A DNA stretch of 64,000 bases from Psilocybe azurescens (GCA_023853785.1 JAJIRX010000567.1:1302001-1366000); one strand, 5' to 3'. Shown: positions 49,034 to 61,445, counted from the stretch's first letter. Notes: generated by a model from the letters alone, not told the origin. Program-made: numbers and translations.

Positions 49034-49973
49034 TATAGTTTCTAGGGCGAGATGGGAAATACAAAAGTTGGAAAGTGGTTGCTATTAAGTAGGAGCAGGT
49101 GAGGGCAGTGAGGAGGGGATGGCGTGTAGCGGAGCTCAAATAACCGAGGTACTGGCGCTGATGAGACTGAACATTTCAAACCCAGAAGCCCATGTGGGGC
49201 AGTCGAAACTAAATGGCCGAACCCGCCCTTCGAGGTCTGTTGCGTCCGGTACCGATACGACTTGCGGAGTAGCGCTCGTATCTATCTGACAAATACGTTT
49301 CAACATAGACATCACAGTGCATATAGACGAAAGCTGATGCTAGAGGAGTCAGCGGAGTTGTTCTAATTCGTATTAGTGTACCAAGCTAACTGGTGCTTGA
49401 CCCTTGTTTTGGATATCATTCCGAATTCGCATTTGCGCAGTACCGACAGCTCATCTGAATTGGACAGGTATCAACGGAAAGAGCTCTACAAGTATCCAGC
49501 ATTTGACAGTAGTAACAGATTCAAATTAACTCACTTTCTGTGTACTGTCCATGTAAATACAAGTTCGTGTTAGAAGTATGAGCTATGTCCGACATTTGCG
49601 CTAGCTTCTGGTGGCGCAGTACTTCCTGACGGATACATTGATAGTTTTCTAATATTGAGAACCCCGCCGACCAGAGCAAAGTGTAAATTTATATAGTTCC
49701 TATTCTTCCGACTTCATTCAGTCTTTTATCATCATCGATGGAGGATCGAATAATTAGATGTGCTGCCTAATACGCTGCATATGGACTACATGTGACGCTC
49801 TCTGTCTAGTAGTATATAGTGGTGATTATATTCTTGATGCAATATCTTGCACCATAGACGACGCTGCAGCAGGAGCAGCAGACAAGGATGGTCATTGTCT
49901 TGGCTATGTTCCGGGTCTCGAAGAAGTCGGGCCATACCAGCAGTTCTGTCTCCAGAATTCACCTGAAACAAAG
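49034..49973. other. 940-bp intergenic region between RAB11 and TRS130
   Basis: Both flanking genes read leftward, so this holds the RAB11 promoter and the TRS130 3' end. I see no gene. Small open frames at 49376-49573 and 49758-50030 have no recognisable content. A short ctgcagcaggagcagcag tract occurs near 49862. Confidence 0.5.
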
Positions 49974-52900
49974 TCATCCTGGTCCCATTCCAACGACGAA
50001 AGTACTCCGGCCCCCTCGGGGCAAAACTAACACTCTGTCTGCTCCATGCGCTTGATATGTTTCGATGCTGGGTACAGCCATTGAGCCCATGGTAATCGCA
50101 CCAGACATTGGAAGAGCGGTGATAGAGACTTTGGGTAAGGAAAATTCTCCATGGTGCAAGGCAATAAGGGTGATCGGCACAGAATACGTTTCTCCATCCT
50201 AATTTCTCGTCAACGAGAAAATGTCATCGATAATAACGGTGGATCTTACTTTTGCGATGAAATCTCCTCTCTTTGGACCGCTGACCAGCCATTCGCGAAC
50301 CATCTCTTCAATGTTAAACCGAAGAAGATATTGTCTATTGATATCACTTGGGTTAGAGCCCCAATGGAAAGAGGTATGTAGCGTCAAATGGGCAGAAATC
50401 GGTTGTCCAGCATATAAAGATGGGAGTTTGTGTTGCTCATAATCCTTGGCAAAGGGGGTGGAAATAATGCGAATGCGTGCAGCTGCGACGATCTTGATAA
50501 AGTACAAGGGTCAGAGAGATTAAGAGCAAGAGCTAATTTCACCGACATTCATAAATGGCACGTCAACTGGAATTTTGATCTCTCGCCAAAATCCTACAGG
50601 AATGTCCGGATGTCTATGCGCCGCCAAACGCTGTCACATAATGAGACAAGAAATTTGTTGAGGTTTATTATTCATCATACCTTTCTGGCTTCCTCCAATA
50701 GTTCGTCGGCCTCATCGTCCTTCTTGGCAGTTTTTGGGATTACAAGTTCTCCTGTAATACCATACATTTCTACCCAGGCAGCTTCGCTCTCTAGAGCATC
50801 TATAAGTTTAGAAACGACAATGATTCTCTGCCCTGAACTAGATTCGTTTTCCTCGATGATTGATCGAACATGTCTCTCTACGATAGATTCCACCTCTATG
50901 ATATATGAGTATGGGTAGGCTAACTTTGCGCTAGGTAAAATTTACCTTCTCGTAGCATTCTATACTTGATTCGCAAGATAAGCGATTCTCGAACTAGAAA
51001 GGTATATATGAATATATATGCTCGAAAACATGCCGCAGTCAAAGGAACGCGCACCAGGTCCGTTGGCTGAATCTAGGGTGAATAAAAAATTTGCAGGTTG
51101 CGCCGGGGTAACAGTCTAACGGATTTGTTTATTACACATCATATCCTAGGGACGAAGAAAGCACATACCACCACATGGCGCTTTTTCAAAGCAGGTTGAA
51201 CGGTCACACCCTCGAGGCCGTCTTCTGGTAGATCAAGACTCGCGTCAGCGGATCCGTACATGTTGATGACTTGTACTTGACACCGTGAACTTGGAGACCA
51301 ATCTAATAAACATGTAAGATTCATCAGTCTACAAGTCCGTCGCCTTTACCTGGTCCCACGGAAGAAATCCTCGACATTGACAGAAATCGGTAGTGTTGTG
51401 ATGAGAACTCTTGAAAAGTAAGACGTCCTAGTTATTGAAGGTTCGTTGGCTGTGAAATATTCAACTTCTAGATTGACTTTCTAGAGACCGGGGTCAATTA
51501 AAGGTCAATTAGACGAAGTAATGCTAAAATACCATTGCAGTAAGCGCAGACGCATCAGAGTGTGGGATCAAAATGTAACATCGTTGTCGTCATCGACATC
51601 CTCCAACTCAATTCCGTCTGCAGTGGGGTTAAATGTATCAACATCTTGATCTGATAACGACAGATTAGATGTGCTCGGAACAAAAGGGTCATCTGAACTC
51701 ACCATCTAGTAAAGTAGCTTCTCGACACCGAAACGTGACCGAAGGAGACGTCAGTCTCATCATAAGCTTCCCAATATTATTCCTCCCTGTTGATAGAACC
51801 ACCATGAGAGATTGCGGCCTTCCGAGTTCAACTGGTATCTGCATTAGTCATAGAGATACTTGTATGGCAGGGAACGCACTTCTATTTGACTGGGAAATTC
51901 TAACGTTAAGTGCAAGTGGGTCTGCAGGGACTTGTACAAGCACTGCGTTTTGTGATGGCGTGCCTTTGTGAGCAGCTTTACGATGATTCCATTGAAGCAG
52001 AAGATGTGCAGAACGAATTTCACTAGATTCAAGCACAAAAGACCCAGGTGTAGACGTCTATAGACACAATGAGCGATTGCAATATACAGAGTACAAAGTA
52101 CTCACAGGGCAAAATAATGAAAAAGCCGATTTGCCTGGCGGACGATCAGAGTTTACAGGTGAAGCATATCGAAATTTCTCTGAATCTCTCCCAGATATAA
52201 CGACGCTGATCTCATCCACTGGGAATGCCTTTGAAAATGATCAGTATCACTTAATCGAAGAGCAAGAATTGACTTACGCAAGGCAGGTTATTAGTTACGA
52301 CTACATCAAGATACGACCCATCTCGTGTTTCGGCAAGCTTTGCCTGGTTTGCGACTCGTATAGTCATGGCTGGATGGTCTGGGTGCGTCAAATCTAGATA
52401 TTTTATAATAAAAAACCTGAACAAACATTAAACGATGAGACTCACCAGTTTCCAATTTTTCAACGGATCCTCTCAGTGATTCCACAAGCCGTGATACATA
52501 ATCTACTTTGTCCACCTCGTGCATCAACATCTCTGAGTCTATGTGCTCGACGTAAGTCTTTAAAAATGATAGGACGATGTGGATCCATTCGACATTCTTG
52601 GGCATATCCAGGTTGACATGAGTATCTAACGCTTTTGACAGCATGAAAGACTCCAAAGACGTCCACATGTGAGGAGCGTAGTGTGCGGGAAGTGAGGTGT
52701 AGGTGTTAAGAGCGGTAGTGAAGTTTCCGCGATGCCTAAAGTATTCAGAGCTTCCGTTAATCTTGATTTCTGTATGAAGTCTTGAACAAAAACTCACAGT
52801 TCCAGAGCAGCCAAATTACCGTGCAATTTAAGAGCAAACTTCCGCCGCCCTGATTTGGCATATAAATCAATGGCACGATTTGTTACAGCAACATACAACT

Positions 52901-54493
52901 CATAGAAGGCCTTCCGAATACTAACTGCTGCGTTAAGAGTCTCGTTAGAAAATCGAATTTTACTTCTGGATGGCGCAATTTCATGCGACGAGGAAATAGA
53001 GAACGGCGGGGAGTTGGGAAGGTGGCCAGCTGCTATACCGATCGTATCAAGCTATCGGAGAAAGATAATTAGAGCATGTAAGATGACAAGTGATTTATCT
53101 TGATTACCTGACTGCGGGCGATATCCAGGAGTTCACCTTTCCCTGCATTTGCGGGGGCAGATTTAGTTGCGTCGATTTTGAAGGAGGTAATCCAGTTGTT
53201 GATTTGTTCAACGGCACTTAACGCCGATGAGTATATCCAAAATTCAATAAAAAGGGGTGGAAGGGTGGACTGTGTATGTCAAGATATAGTCCAAAGTTTG
53301 GGACGGACACTCACTTCAACTTCCCGCAGATGTTGTCCCAATGCTCCCAAAAACAAGCCTACTTTGCTAGTAATTTCCTTCAAGCGACCCATTTTAGCCA
53401 GGAGCTGACATTGACGAGCCAGGAGGTATATTCGGAAATCAAATATGGATATCGTATTGGCCAAGATGAGGTCTCTATATGGCTTCTTTGAAACATTTAA
53501 CAACGGTGCAAGGTCATCTTGCGGGTTCGGCTGGATAAGATTGCCAAACCATGACATATTCTTCTCTTTTGAAACTTTGTAGAACAATGCCTCAAGTTCG
53601 TCGTATGGGATTAATGCTTCTTCGAAGAGATTCATTCCCTCGAATGAGGAAGCCAAGCTTTCCTGTGTCCGCATAAGTAAGAACGATCAGCAACAGAAAA
53701 AAATATACCTTTAGAATAAAGAAAGTGCAAAAGTTCCAACCAGGCATTGCCTGTTGATTCTCAGACCGTTTGACTTCCTCTTGACGAGCATCAATGGCTA
53801 TATCGAAAGCGTACAACAAGCCATCCTTTATTTTGTTGACAAACTCTGCCCATGCTAATGGATTTTCGTTGCCTGTCACCCAATTTATCTGCAAGCAACT
53901 TGTTATACAATGAGATCGGTCAGCATGAAGCATGGAGGCATAGCTCACCGGTCTCGTTTGTCAGAATTGAAGTCGGTCTTTAGTTTGTCCAGAACTGTGC
54001 CCTTAATCTGGAAAAAGTTTCCTGCTTGCCTCGTTGCGTCCGGTCTGATGATTTGGAGGATCAACCATTCCTGGTTCTTTCGTGAAGTGACCGTCGTATG
54101 CCAGTCCTTGATCTGTTTCTTGACGGAAGTCCGATATGTATCAATGTCACTATCCTATTTTTCATGTTACAGTCAAGAAATGGAAGAGCGTTATAATCAA
54201 CTCACCTCACAGTGCACTGTGTATATGTGTAACAATGGCTTCTCAAGCAAAGTCACTGGTATCTGAGACGTGTGTTCGTCGCGTAACGATTCAAATGGTA
54301 CCAAGGTGACATCCAGTTCTTGAATAGTCTTGACAAATCCTCGCGAAGCAGACTTCCAGTGTATGTTTCGCAGAGGTAGCTGGGAAAGGAGTGCAGCATG
54401 AACCTTGGTCCAATTCGGTGATGCAAGGAACACTGGAGGTGCAGAGTATGAAATGAGAACCCGCTGACTTGAAGGGTTGGCCGAAGCGGCCAT
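49974..54493 (-). CDS. TRS130: TRAPPII-specific subunit Trs130/TRAPPC10
   Basis: Trs130 is a large core subunit of TRAPPII, the Golgi guanine-nucleotide exchange factor for Ypt31/Rab11. The start is MAASANPSSQRVLISYSAPP. N-terminal motifs include LVPFESLRDEHTSQIP, DWHTTVTSRKNQEWLIL, LDKLKTDFNSDKRDR and PGWNFCTFFILKESLASSFE. EALIPYDELEALFYKVSKEK follows. The TPR-like middle has LHGNLAALELHRGNF and HMWTSLESFMLSKALDTHVN. Beta-rich C-terminal pieces give LLLQWNHRKAAHKGT and DDDEADELLEEARK. The end reads GAITMGSMAVPSIETYQAHG and VLVLPRGGRSTFVVGMGPG with a TGA at 49974-49976. Splicing is complex, with perhaps fifteen or more introns, and I did not define every exon. The neighbour RAB11 is the substrate class of the complex. 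Confidence 0.93.
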
Positions 54494-54729
54494 GGCTAAA
54501 ACAATCAGAGAGCTTCTCCCGTATGGTATCGTACTAGTCTACCCAGGATCCAGATTCGATGTTTTAAAGAAAGCTGTAGATTAGGTACTGCAAGCTTATA
54601 GGCGACGGCGACCGGACCCCTCGACGCGCGGATCTAGTGGTAGTGGTTGCTAAAGATGATCGTGGGAATATGACATTAATGCATCAAAACTTTTTCCTTC
54701 ACTCAGTTTAGCACAGTCTAATACACAAA
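54494..54729. promoter_or_regulatory. Divergent promoter region, TRS130 and RRP3
   Basis: A 236-bp gap lies between opposite start codons. It includes a GC-rich patch (ggcgacggcgaccggacccctcgacgcgcgg cut short here; 54601-54631) and a pyrimidine-rich stretch just before the RRP3 ATG. Confidence 0.45.
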
Positions 54730-56309
54730 ATGCCAGGGCCAGAAGACGCCAGTACCTCCAGGGAGAACTCCCCTGCACCTCCGGCCACATTTAAATCTCT
54801 AGGACTTATCGATCCTCTCCTGGAATCTCTAGAACGAGTGGGATACAAGAAACCTACGGACATCCAGATCGAGTCTCTACCACATGCTTTGGAAGGCCGT
54901 GATATCATCGGTATCGCTTCAACTGGTTCAGGAAAAACTGCAGCGTTTGCACTTCCTATTCTTCAGAAACTATGGGAAGACCCTAAAGGACTGTTCGCGT
55001 GCGTGCTCGCCCCCACTCGCGAACTGGCATATCAAATATCGGAGCAGTTCGAAGCTTTGGGTTCTGCCATGGGGGTTCGTTGTGCGGTGCTCATCGGCGG
55101 AATGGACATGCCCACGCAGCAGATAGCTCTCGCCAAACGACCCCATATCATCATTGGTACACCTGGACGACTGCTTGACCATCTGGAAACTACAAAAGGC
55201 TTCAGTTTGAGAACATTAAAATTCTTGGTGTGTATCCATTTTTGTCAACACTGTATTAATTTCTTATATTACGCTAGGTTCTTGATGAGGCTGATCGACT
55301 GCTTAACTTGGAGTTCAGCGAAGCGATTGACAAAATTTTGAAGCTTATACCTAAAGAACGCACGACATACCTATTTTCCGCGACAATGACCACAAAAGTA
55401 GCAAAACTGCAACGAGCAAGTCTAACCAACCCGGTTAAAGTTGAAATTTCCTCGAAGTCAGTTCTAAGCTTGATTCGATGCCAATTGCTGAATTCGCAAT
55501 GGACAGATATCAAACAGTGGATACCTTGTTACAATACTATCTTTTAATGCCTTTCATCGAAAAGCAGGCATACTTCATCTATCTTATTCATTCCCTGGCT
55601 GGAAATTCCATCATCGTTTTCACCCGAACAAAAGCCGAAGCACAAATGTGAGTGTATTGCCTTGTCGGTGCTCTGCAACTCATCTAGACGACTAAATGCA
55701 GGCTTTCTATCATTTTACGTATACTGAGCTTCGCGGCCGTGCCAATACATGGTGACATGAGCCAGAGTCAAAGGTTGGGGGCGCTTGCTAAATTCAAGAG
55801 TGGTAGTCGGAAAGTGCTTGTGGCTACGGATATCGCTAGTCGGTGCGCTTGAATTTTTATTTAACCGCCTGGTTTTTGTGATTAACGCCGATTTCAGTGG
55901 TCTTGATATCCCTTCAGTCGACGTGGTCATTAATTATGATGTCCCTCAACACTCCAAGGACTACATTCACAGAGTAGGAAGAACGGCCCGAGCCGGACGC
56001 TCAGGCAAAGCTATAACCCTCGTGTCTCAATACGACGTCGAGCTTATTCAACGCATTGAAGAAGTCATCGGGAAGAAAATGATTCTTTACGAAACCGAGG
56101 CCGAGGATATTGCAGCTCTCAAGGAGAGAGTAGGCGAGGCGTCAAGAGCCGCTAAGAACGAAATGAAAGATGCAGAGCCAAATGGCAAAGGAAAGGGCAG
56201 AAAACGGCAACAAGAGGAGTATGGTGGCCGGGATGATAGAGACCGAGATGACGATGTTGTCGAGGCAGGTATGCCGATGGCGAGGAAAAAATCAAAGCAT
56301 AGAAGATGA
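54730..56309 (+). CDS. RRP3: DEAD-box ATP-dependent RNA helicase Rrp3 (DDX47)
   Basis: Rrp3 is a nucleolar helicase for 18S rRNA maturation. The start [20 protein letters not shown] precedes the Q motif ([31 protein letters not shown]). Motif I is [16 protein letters not shown], Ia is [13 protein letters not shown], and Ib is [13 protein letters not shown]. Motif II is [10 protein letters not shown] and III is [14 protein letters not shown]. The second domain has [45 protein letters not shown] and [20 protein letters not shown] with motif [15 protein letters not shown]. The basic tail ends [10 protein letters not shown]. Four or five introns splice in frame. The stop is only 27 bp from the stop of the next, convergent gene, so the transcripts probably overlap. 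Confidence 0.96.
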
Positions 56310-56336
56310 ACAGTACATTGCCTGTTCTTATTGCGT

Positions 56337-57265
56337 TCATCTGATGAACATCAAGTCTGATCGCAGCACATATTTTGTGCCCTTTCGAACGGGCGATCCT
56401 TCATGAAGCATACATTCTTGACCATGACTAGTTTTGAACGAGGAGTCAAGAAATCGGACACTTGTAGTGAGTAGTGACGTACCGATGCAGAAGCGCAGTA
56501 CCTCTCTTCAGAGGCGGGGTGATAACCTCACGAGGTTTGCCTCTTTGCTCGTTGTAGAACAAAGTCTGAAGGAAGGTCTGTTAGGAATATTGATCAGAAA
56601 GCCGTGTATCCTCACCTCGCCTCCTTCAACACCATCTTCTATTCCCGTGAGATATATAAGCAGAGTCCACTCTGATTTCGCCCCGGTGACAGGGTCTCGC
56701 ACAGAATCGTCGTAATGTGGCCTACATGAGGCACAATGTTTAAGTACCGAAGCTTTCCTCAAGGCAAGATAACAAACCCAAAATACTGCAAGGGGGAATA
56801 TTTGTAGACCCTGATATTCGAATTGCAAAATTGGGGTTTACGAGGGCTATCCAAGGTGGGCGGATGTTTCACGGACGATGGATATGGGAAGGAAGGAAGA
56901 TGAGGCAACAGCAACTCATGCAACCTGGCTGCAAAGTCCATAGAGGTTATCGAGAAGCGATCTTTGGCATGTCAGTCAGTGGACGGTAGCTAAAAGTGAG
57001 TAACCCACGATTTACACGTTCAGCCTCTCCTCGTTTCTTGGGTGGGGTGAGTTCGAGGGGAAGGCCATCAATGAATTTCACAAACGATTTGCACTCGGCA
57101 GGAGAGAACAGATCCTAGTTTGTATCAGGCTCCAGTGAGCAAGCTTGGTGCTATACAACATACATCGATAATGATTATCTGGTCTTGTAGAATTGGTATA
57201 CATTCCAGATCAGACTTTGGAGTGAGCACAGGGAATTGAGATGTGTGCTTGTTTTTAGTAGGCAT
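56337..57265 (-). CDS. 2-oxoglutarate/Fe(II)-dependent oxygenase (prolyl-hydroxylase-like)
   Basis: The start MPTKNKHTSQFPVLTPKSDL (57265) leads into exons reading DLFSPAECKSFVKFIDGLP and LELTPPKKRGEAERVNR. The long exon has LHELLLPHLPSFPYPSS and NIRVYKYSPLQYFGPHYDDS, where HYD is the HxD iron motif. SEWTLLIYLTGIEDGVEGGE follows. After a 38-nt intron comes ETFLQTLFYNEQRGKPRE. The last exons give LKRGTALLHRHGQECMLHEG and SPVRKGTKYVLRSDLMF, holding the distal histidine and the basic 2-oxoglutarate-binding residue. The stop lies at 56337. All residues for iron and cosubstrate binding are visible. The target is unknown; an alternative is a small-molecule hydroxylase. Its start codon is only 73 bp from that of the neighbouring coiled-coil gene. 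Confidence 0.87.
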
Positions 57266-57338
57266 GAGGTAGTAAGTGTGGGATTACGAGTGATCAGATG
57301 GCTCTTGATTTGTTGGTGGTTTGGTGTTGTCTGTTTCC
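57266..57338. promoter_or_regulatory. Very short divergent promoter (73 bp)
   Basis: Only 73 bp separate the start codons of the 2OG oxygenase and the coiled-coil protein. The core promoters must overlap, or one transcript must start inside the other gene. The sequence is GT-rich (ttggtggtttggtg). Confidence 0.5.
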
Positions 57339-59066
57339 ATGTCCCTGCTTCCGAGTCAGATCTACAATTTCTTTAATTCTACCTATAACTATCTTTCCCC
57401 ACCTCCTTCCCCGCAACGTCAGTTGCCTATTTCCAGAGAACCTTCCTCAAACTCTTCCTCACCGTTGAAGGCACGGTTGGATGCCGCTTGTCAGTCCCCC
57501 ACCAGCACTCTTGCCCACCTTTCTCCTACCTCCATGCGCCGTGAACTCGATGTCACCAAGCACGATCTCGCAAAGGCACATGCAGATACCGTTCGACTCG
57601 AGGAGCGTTGCAAAATGCTCGAAAGAACTCTGAAGGAGACTCGGGAGCTGTTGCGATCAAGGGAGGCCGAGTTGGAAAAAGTGCGTAGGGAGCGTGACAG
57701 GGAGAAAGCCATGGGCGAGCGCAGGCGCAGCGATGTCGGCCCACAGTACAGTGCTCACCACTCCCAGGGAAGTAACTCCAGCCTCCTAATAGCATACCCG
57801 CGGAACAGCAGCTCTCTGGACACGCGGATGTCGTCCTCTGAGCTTGCACGGCATTTGCACGGCAACCGCATGCACCTCCACCAGGAGGATTCTCGTCGCA
57901 CGCCATCTCCATCGCGTGCGTCCTCAGCCTCCGTCTCTACCTCTACTTCTACTTCCATTAGTACAAGTAGTGCAGGCACTGGCATCAGTAATGGCAAAAA
58001 CGGGAAGACCAATGGCAAAAACGGCAATGCAGAAGAGGAACGTGCCCGGCTACGGAGTGCTGAGACTTACATGTCGCGTATCGATAGTTGGTCTGGCGCC
58101 CAGGTTCTGCAAGCCGTGCTTGATATTAATTCAGAAATTTTGCAATTTGCTGCATCGGCCACAGAGATGTGTAATTTCTTATCTTCGCCTTCGCCGAATA
58201 CCCCAAAATTAGCACAGGCGATCCAAGACACCAACGCCCGTATTGGACCCAATATTACGAGCATTCTATCAAACAGGGAGCATTCGCAAGATCCATTGCT
58301 AGTCCAACTCGCTCTACAAGGATGTGTGTCCCTGTGCATAGCCAGAGCTCTCAACTCCTTCTGCATTGGATTCCCCTCTAAATCGGATGCAGTTCTATCT
58401 CAAATTTATACCCATATGCATCTAACGGAACCACAACCCACGTCAGCCAAATGGAGAGCCTTGACCCATCAGCATATTCATTCGATATACCCCACACTCA
58501 CGGATTATAGCGTCAACGAATTGAGCGACACCATTTTGCGCTGGTGTGCTGATATTTTCTTCATCGCCAACGGCCACTCTTTCTCACCGACCTCCCCGAT
58601 ACAAAGTCCTTCATCATCTCCGCCGATATCTATCTCTCCGCCTGTCTCCACCGTACCTCAGACCACGGCTGCACATCTCCGTGTGTTGTATCTTGACCAG
58701 ATTCGACGTATATCCCGCGCGGTATTGCGCCTCGCGAGTATCACACGCGAGGAGATCATGTCTTCATCTTTCGAAGTCACCATTGCCGATCCCTCAGGCA
58801 CCTTCGAAGATGGAGAGATGGTCGACGCGTTTGGCGAATATGGCGAGAGTCATGGTCTCATTCTAGTGACGATGGAGCTTGGATTAAAATGTGTGACGCG
58901 GGTTACTACTGGAATTAATGGATTATCGGATGTGAGTGATAGTCCTGCTGGGCATAACGGCAGTAATGGGGTGATGGTAAATGGGAAGGAAGGTTTGCTG
59001 GAGTCGAGGCTTTTATTGCAACCCAAGGTCGTTTTAGAGTCTGTTCTCGAGGTTCTTGATCGTTGA
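57339..59066 (+). CDS. Conserved hypothetical coiled-coil protein, intronless
   Basis: This single open frame of 575 codons starts MSLLPSQIYNFFNSTYNYLS at 57339. The N-terminal 50 residues are Ser/Pro-rich. A clear coiled coil follows (RRELDVTKHDLAKAHADTVR, RLEERCKMLERTLKETRELL, RSREAELEKVRRERDREKAM). A Ser/Thr-rich linker has repeated NGKNGKTNGKNG. The second half (from about residue 245) is a helical domain without coiled-coil bias. It reads YMSRIDSWSGAQVLQAVLDI and NSEILQFAASATEMCNF, later RWCADIFFIANGHSF and RVLYLDQIRRISRAVLRLAS. I do not recognise a named domain. The design (dimerising helix plus globular helical domain) suggests a scaffold. It is intronless, unlike nearly every neighbour. 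Confidence 0.8.
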   Translation: MSLLPSQIYNFFNSTYNYLSPPPSPQRQLPISREPSSNSSSPLKARLDAACQSPTSTLAHLSPTSMRRELDVTKHDLAKAHADTVRLEERCKMLERTLKETRELLRSREAELEKVRRERDREKAMGERRRSDVGPQYSAHHSQGSNSSLLIAYPRNSSSLDTRMSSSELARHLHGNRMHLHQEDSRRTPSPSRASSASVSTSTSTSISTSSAGTGISNGKNGKTNGKNGNAEEERARLRSAETYMSRIDSWSGAQVLQAVLDINSEILQFAASATEMCNFLSSPSPNTPKLAQAIQDTNARIGPNITSILSNREHSQDPLLVQLALQGCVSLCIARALNSFCIGFPSKSDAVLSQIYTHMHLTEPQPTSAKWRALTHQHIHSIYPTLTDYSVNELSDTILRWCADIFFIANGHSFSPTSPIQSPSSSPPISISPPVSTVPQTTAAHLRVLYLDQIRRISRAVLRLASITREEIMSSSFEVTIADPSGTFEDGEMVDAFGEYGESHGLILVTMELGLKCVTRVTTGINGLSDVSDSPAGHNGSNGVMVNGKEGLLESRLLLQPKVVLESVLEVLDR

Positions 59067-59811
59067 GGGTCCAGGACGGCATATCCCGACCTACAAGGTG
59101 CATTTTACTTGGATATGACCCCCCCTTCATGTTTCATGCTAGCAAATTGTTCGGTGCTTCACATCACCGACCTTGCCATTCCCTCGTCTTGAATGCCATC
59201 CACTCCATATACGAAGGCCCCAATCAACGCATACCACCCTCTCCGACGCTCCATCAATTAAAATATTATTTGGCATCTCTTGACTTATTTGAAACAAGTC
59301 GCCGCAATCGCCTGACTGGTATTGCAGGATACTGGATACTGTCAAAAACGATCTTTCGGCCTTAGATGATTTCGACGTCGAGCTTTGTTACCCGATCCTA
59401 TTCACGACCTTGCTGGATTTTTCTGTACCCCTAGAAATTTCTGAAATGCTTTTATGTACCAATATATGTTTGTATTCACGAGTTTTTTATGATCTTCGCG
59501 GATGTATGTAACTTTTCTTGTATTATCAAACGTAAAACCTAGTAAGAGTATGAATGATGTGACGCATATGTCGCGTACTTCTTTATAGGGGTCGCGTCGT
59601 AGCGTTTGACATCAATCATATTTGCGGTGCGGAAAATCATAGCCGCCTCTTGTCGTTGTTCCATTAAGTTATGTCACTACTCGACTCTTCTCCCACAACG
59701 GGCGCTCTACATCTATCATAGAGCCTGAGGGCCTTTCATTCTTAAAATACCTTCAAGCTCGACTCGTACGTTCTGAGCCCAGGTCTTTGTCAACGAGAGA
59801 ATACCGACGCC
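59067..59811. other. 745-bp intergenic region, no gene supported
   Basis: The gap lies between two tandem + strand genes. A 100-codon open frame running from the stop of the coiled-coil gene (59063-59365) overlaps that stop and has no start in a good context or recognisable content. It is probably 3' untranslated sequence. Confidence 0.45.
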
Positions 59812-61445
59812 ATGGTCGACATACCACCGGAGATCTGGTATCGTATAGCTCGTTTTGTGCCCGAGGAGGAACTGTGCCATTTATTGGGTGCTAATACCGT
59901 ATTTTTCGACTTGGCGATGAATCTTCGTTGGAAGGAAGTCTCTATTCAGACTAGAAACACACTCGAAGCTATGCGTATCCTCAACCGACTATTGTGAGCC
60001 TTAAACGCACCATATACCTTCACTTGCTAACACTCAATGAACACTGCAGGGATCCATATATCGCCAGGAGATTGCAACATCTGAAATTGCGCTTGACTCA
60101 TGTGAAGGCAATACATCACTCAGGAGGCAGCCAAGAAAAGGCCAAAGATTTGAAGCAGCTCAAACAGCAATTCTACCTTATTGTCAATCGCGTCTTCAAG
60201 ATCAAACGGGCTCAACGTGAAATAGACTCTGTTGCTTTAGGGATGTCTGACCCCAGACAATCCCGGCCAACATTTAACGACGTTATGGGCGCCGTCATCG
60301 ATGCGACGCCGCAGTTTGTGAACGTCACCGAACTTACGATCGACGCATGGGATCTTCCTCCGTTGTATGGTAATCTCGAGGCCCTATTCACCTCTTTCTG
60401 GACAACTTTCGGGGCGAACCTGCGGCGTCTGTCTCTCGGAGGCAATTTGGAGGGATACCGAATACTCATCGAGTCGAAGCCGCGCTTCACGCAGCTGGAG
60501 GCACTCCGTGTGGAGTTCACGAACAACATCTTTCGCGTAGACCAAGCAGCGGACTCTGCTATCCTTGTGGACGTCGTCGCGCCTTTCATTAACAGCCTTA
60601 ACCTGTCTCTTGAGGCGCTTGAGATTTGGTCCTGGGCTAACTTGGATTTATCTATGTTTTTCCAGCGTCTGGTGGTCCCACCTGCGCTGAAGCATCTCAA
60701 TGTCCGCATGGCATTCAACAGAACCCTTGCTGATCCATCTGGCTTGAAGTGGCTACTCTGCGAAGGCTCGGAGACGCTCGAGAAGCTCGACATTCGTTTG
60801 AATCCATCCAGACTCTTTCCAACCACACCCGAGGAAGAGCGTTTGAGTCGATGGCTTGTTCACTGCATCGATGATAAAAGATGCTTCGCGAAGCTTCGTC
60901 ACTTGGATATATACCCTACGAATACGGAAGTTGGCATCAATGTTCTCCTTACGTCTATCAAGAGGGCGTCCGAAACGCTCGTGCATTTGACGATCAGAGA
61001 TCGGTATTTCCTTCAGGGAGAAGCAACGCTCATTCTCGAAGCCGCTTCGAGATGTAAGAGTTTGACGTATTTGAGAATGAATATCTGGAAGTTAAACATC
61101 ACCCTTCTGGACTTGTTTGCGGCCCATGTCCCATGCGTTGAACACCTTTGGCTTTCGCTATCAGCGGCCTCTAGTAATAATGAACATGGGATATTCGGAG
61201 TACGTGATTTAACTCTTCTATATTGATTTTGCATTGTATTGTATTAATGTTTAGACTCTATTTTGGTGTAGCATGATTTCTTTCGAGAGCTCCAACAACG
61301 GAAATATGTGGACTGGAGGCTCAAAGATCTCTCTGTTTCGCATGGTGGTCATGATGTCGATAGAGAAACTATGGAGGCCCTGGCGAACACTATACCTTCG
61401 GTCACTAGTTTCTTTGGAAGAGGACATATGGACCTCCCTTTATGA
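59812..61445 (+). CDS. F-box/LRR-like protein (Agaricomycete paralogue family)
   Basis: The first exon starts MVDIPPEIWYRIARFVPEEE, an F-box-like helix, followed by ELCHLLGANTVFFDLAMNLR. An intron at about 59996-60050 joins to LDPYIARRLQHLKLRLTHV. The large exon holds irregular leucine-rich repeats, for instance NVTELTIDAWDLPPLYGNLE, NLRRLSLGGNLEGYRILIES, SLEALEIWSWANLDLSMFF, LEKLDIRLNPSRLF and LRHLDIYPTNTEVGINVLL. A final exon after a tag acceptor near 61272 gives HDFFRELQQRKYVDWRLKDL and MEALANTIPSVTSFFGRGH, ending MDLPL with a TGA at 61443-61445. The frame is clean, unlike the copy at the right edge. The substrate is unknown. Confidence 0.8.

Noticed and set aside
49758..50030. 90-codon + strand frame opposite the TRS130 3' end
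   Set aside because: It overlaps the TRS130 stop on the other strand and carries no recognisable motif.
59063..59365. 100-codon open frame after the coiled-coil gene as a separate gene
   Set aside because: It overlaps the preceding stop codon and shows no family text. Likely 3' untranslated sequence.
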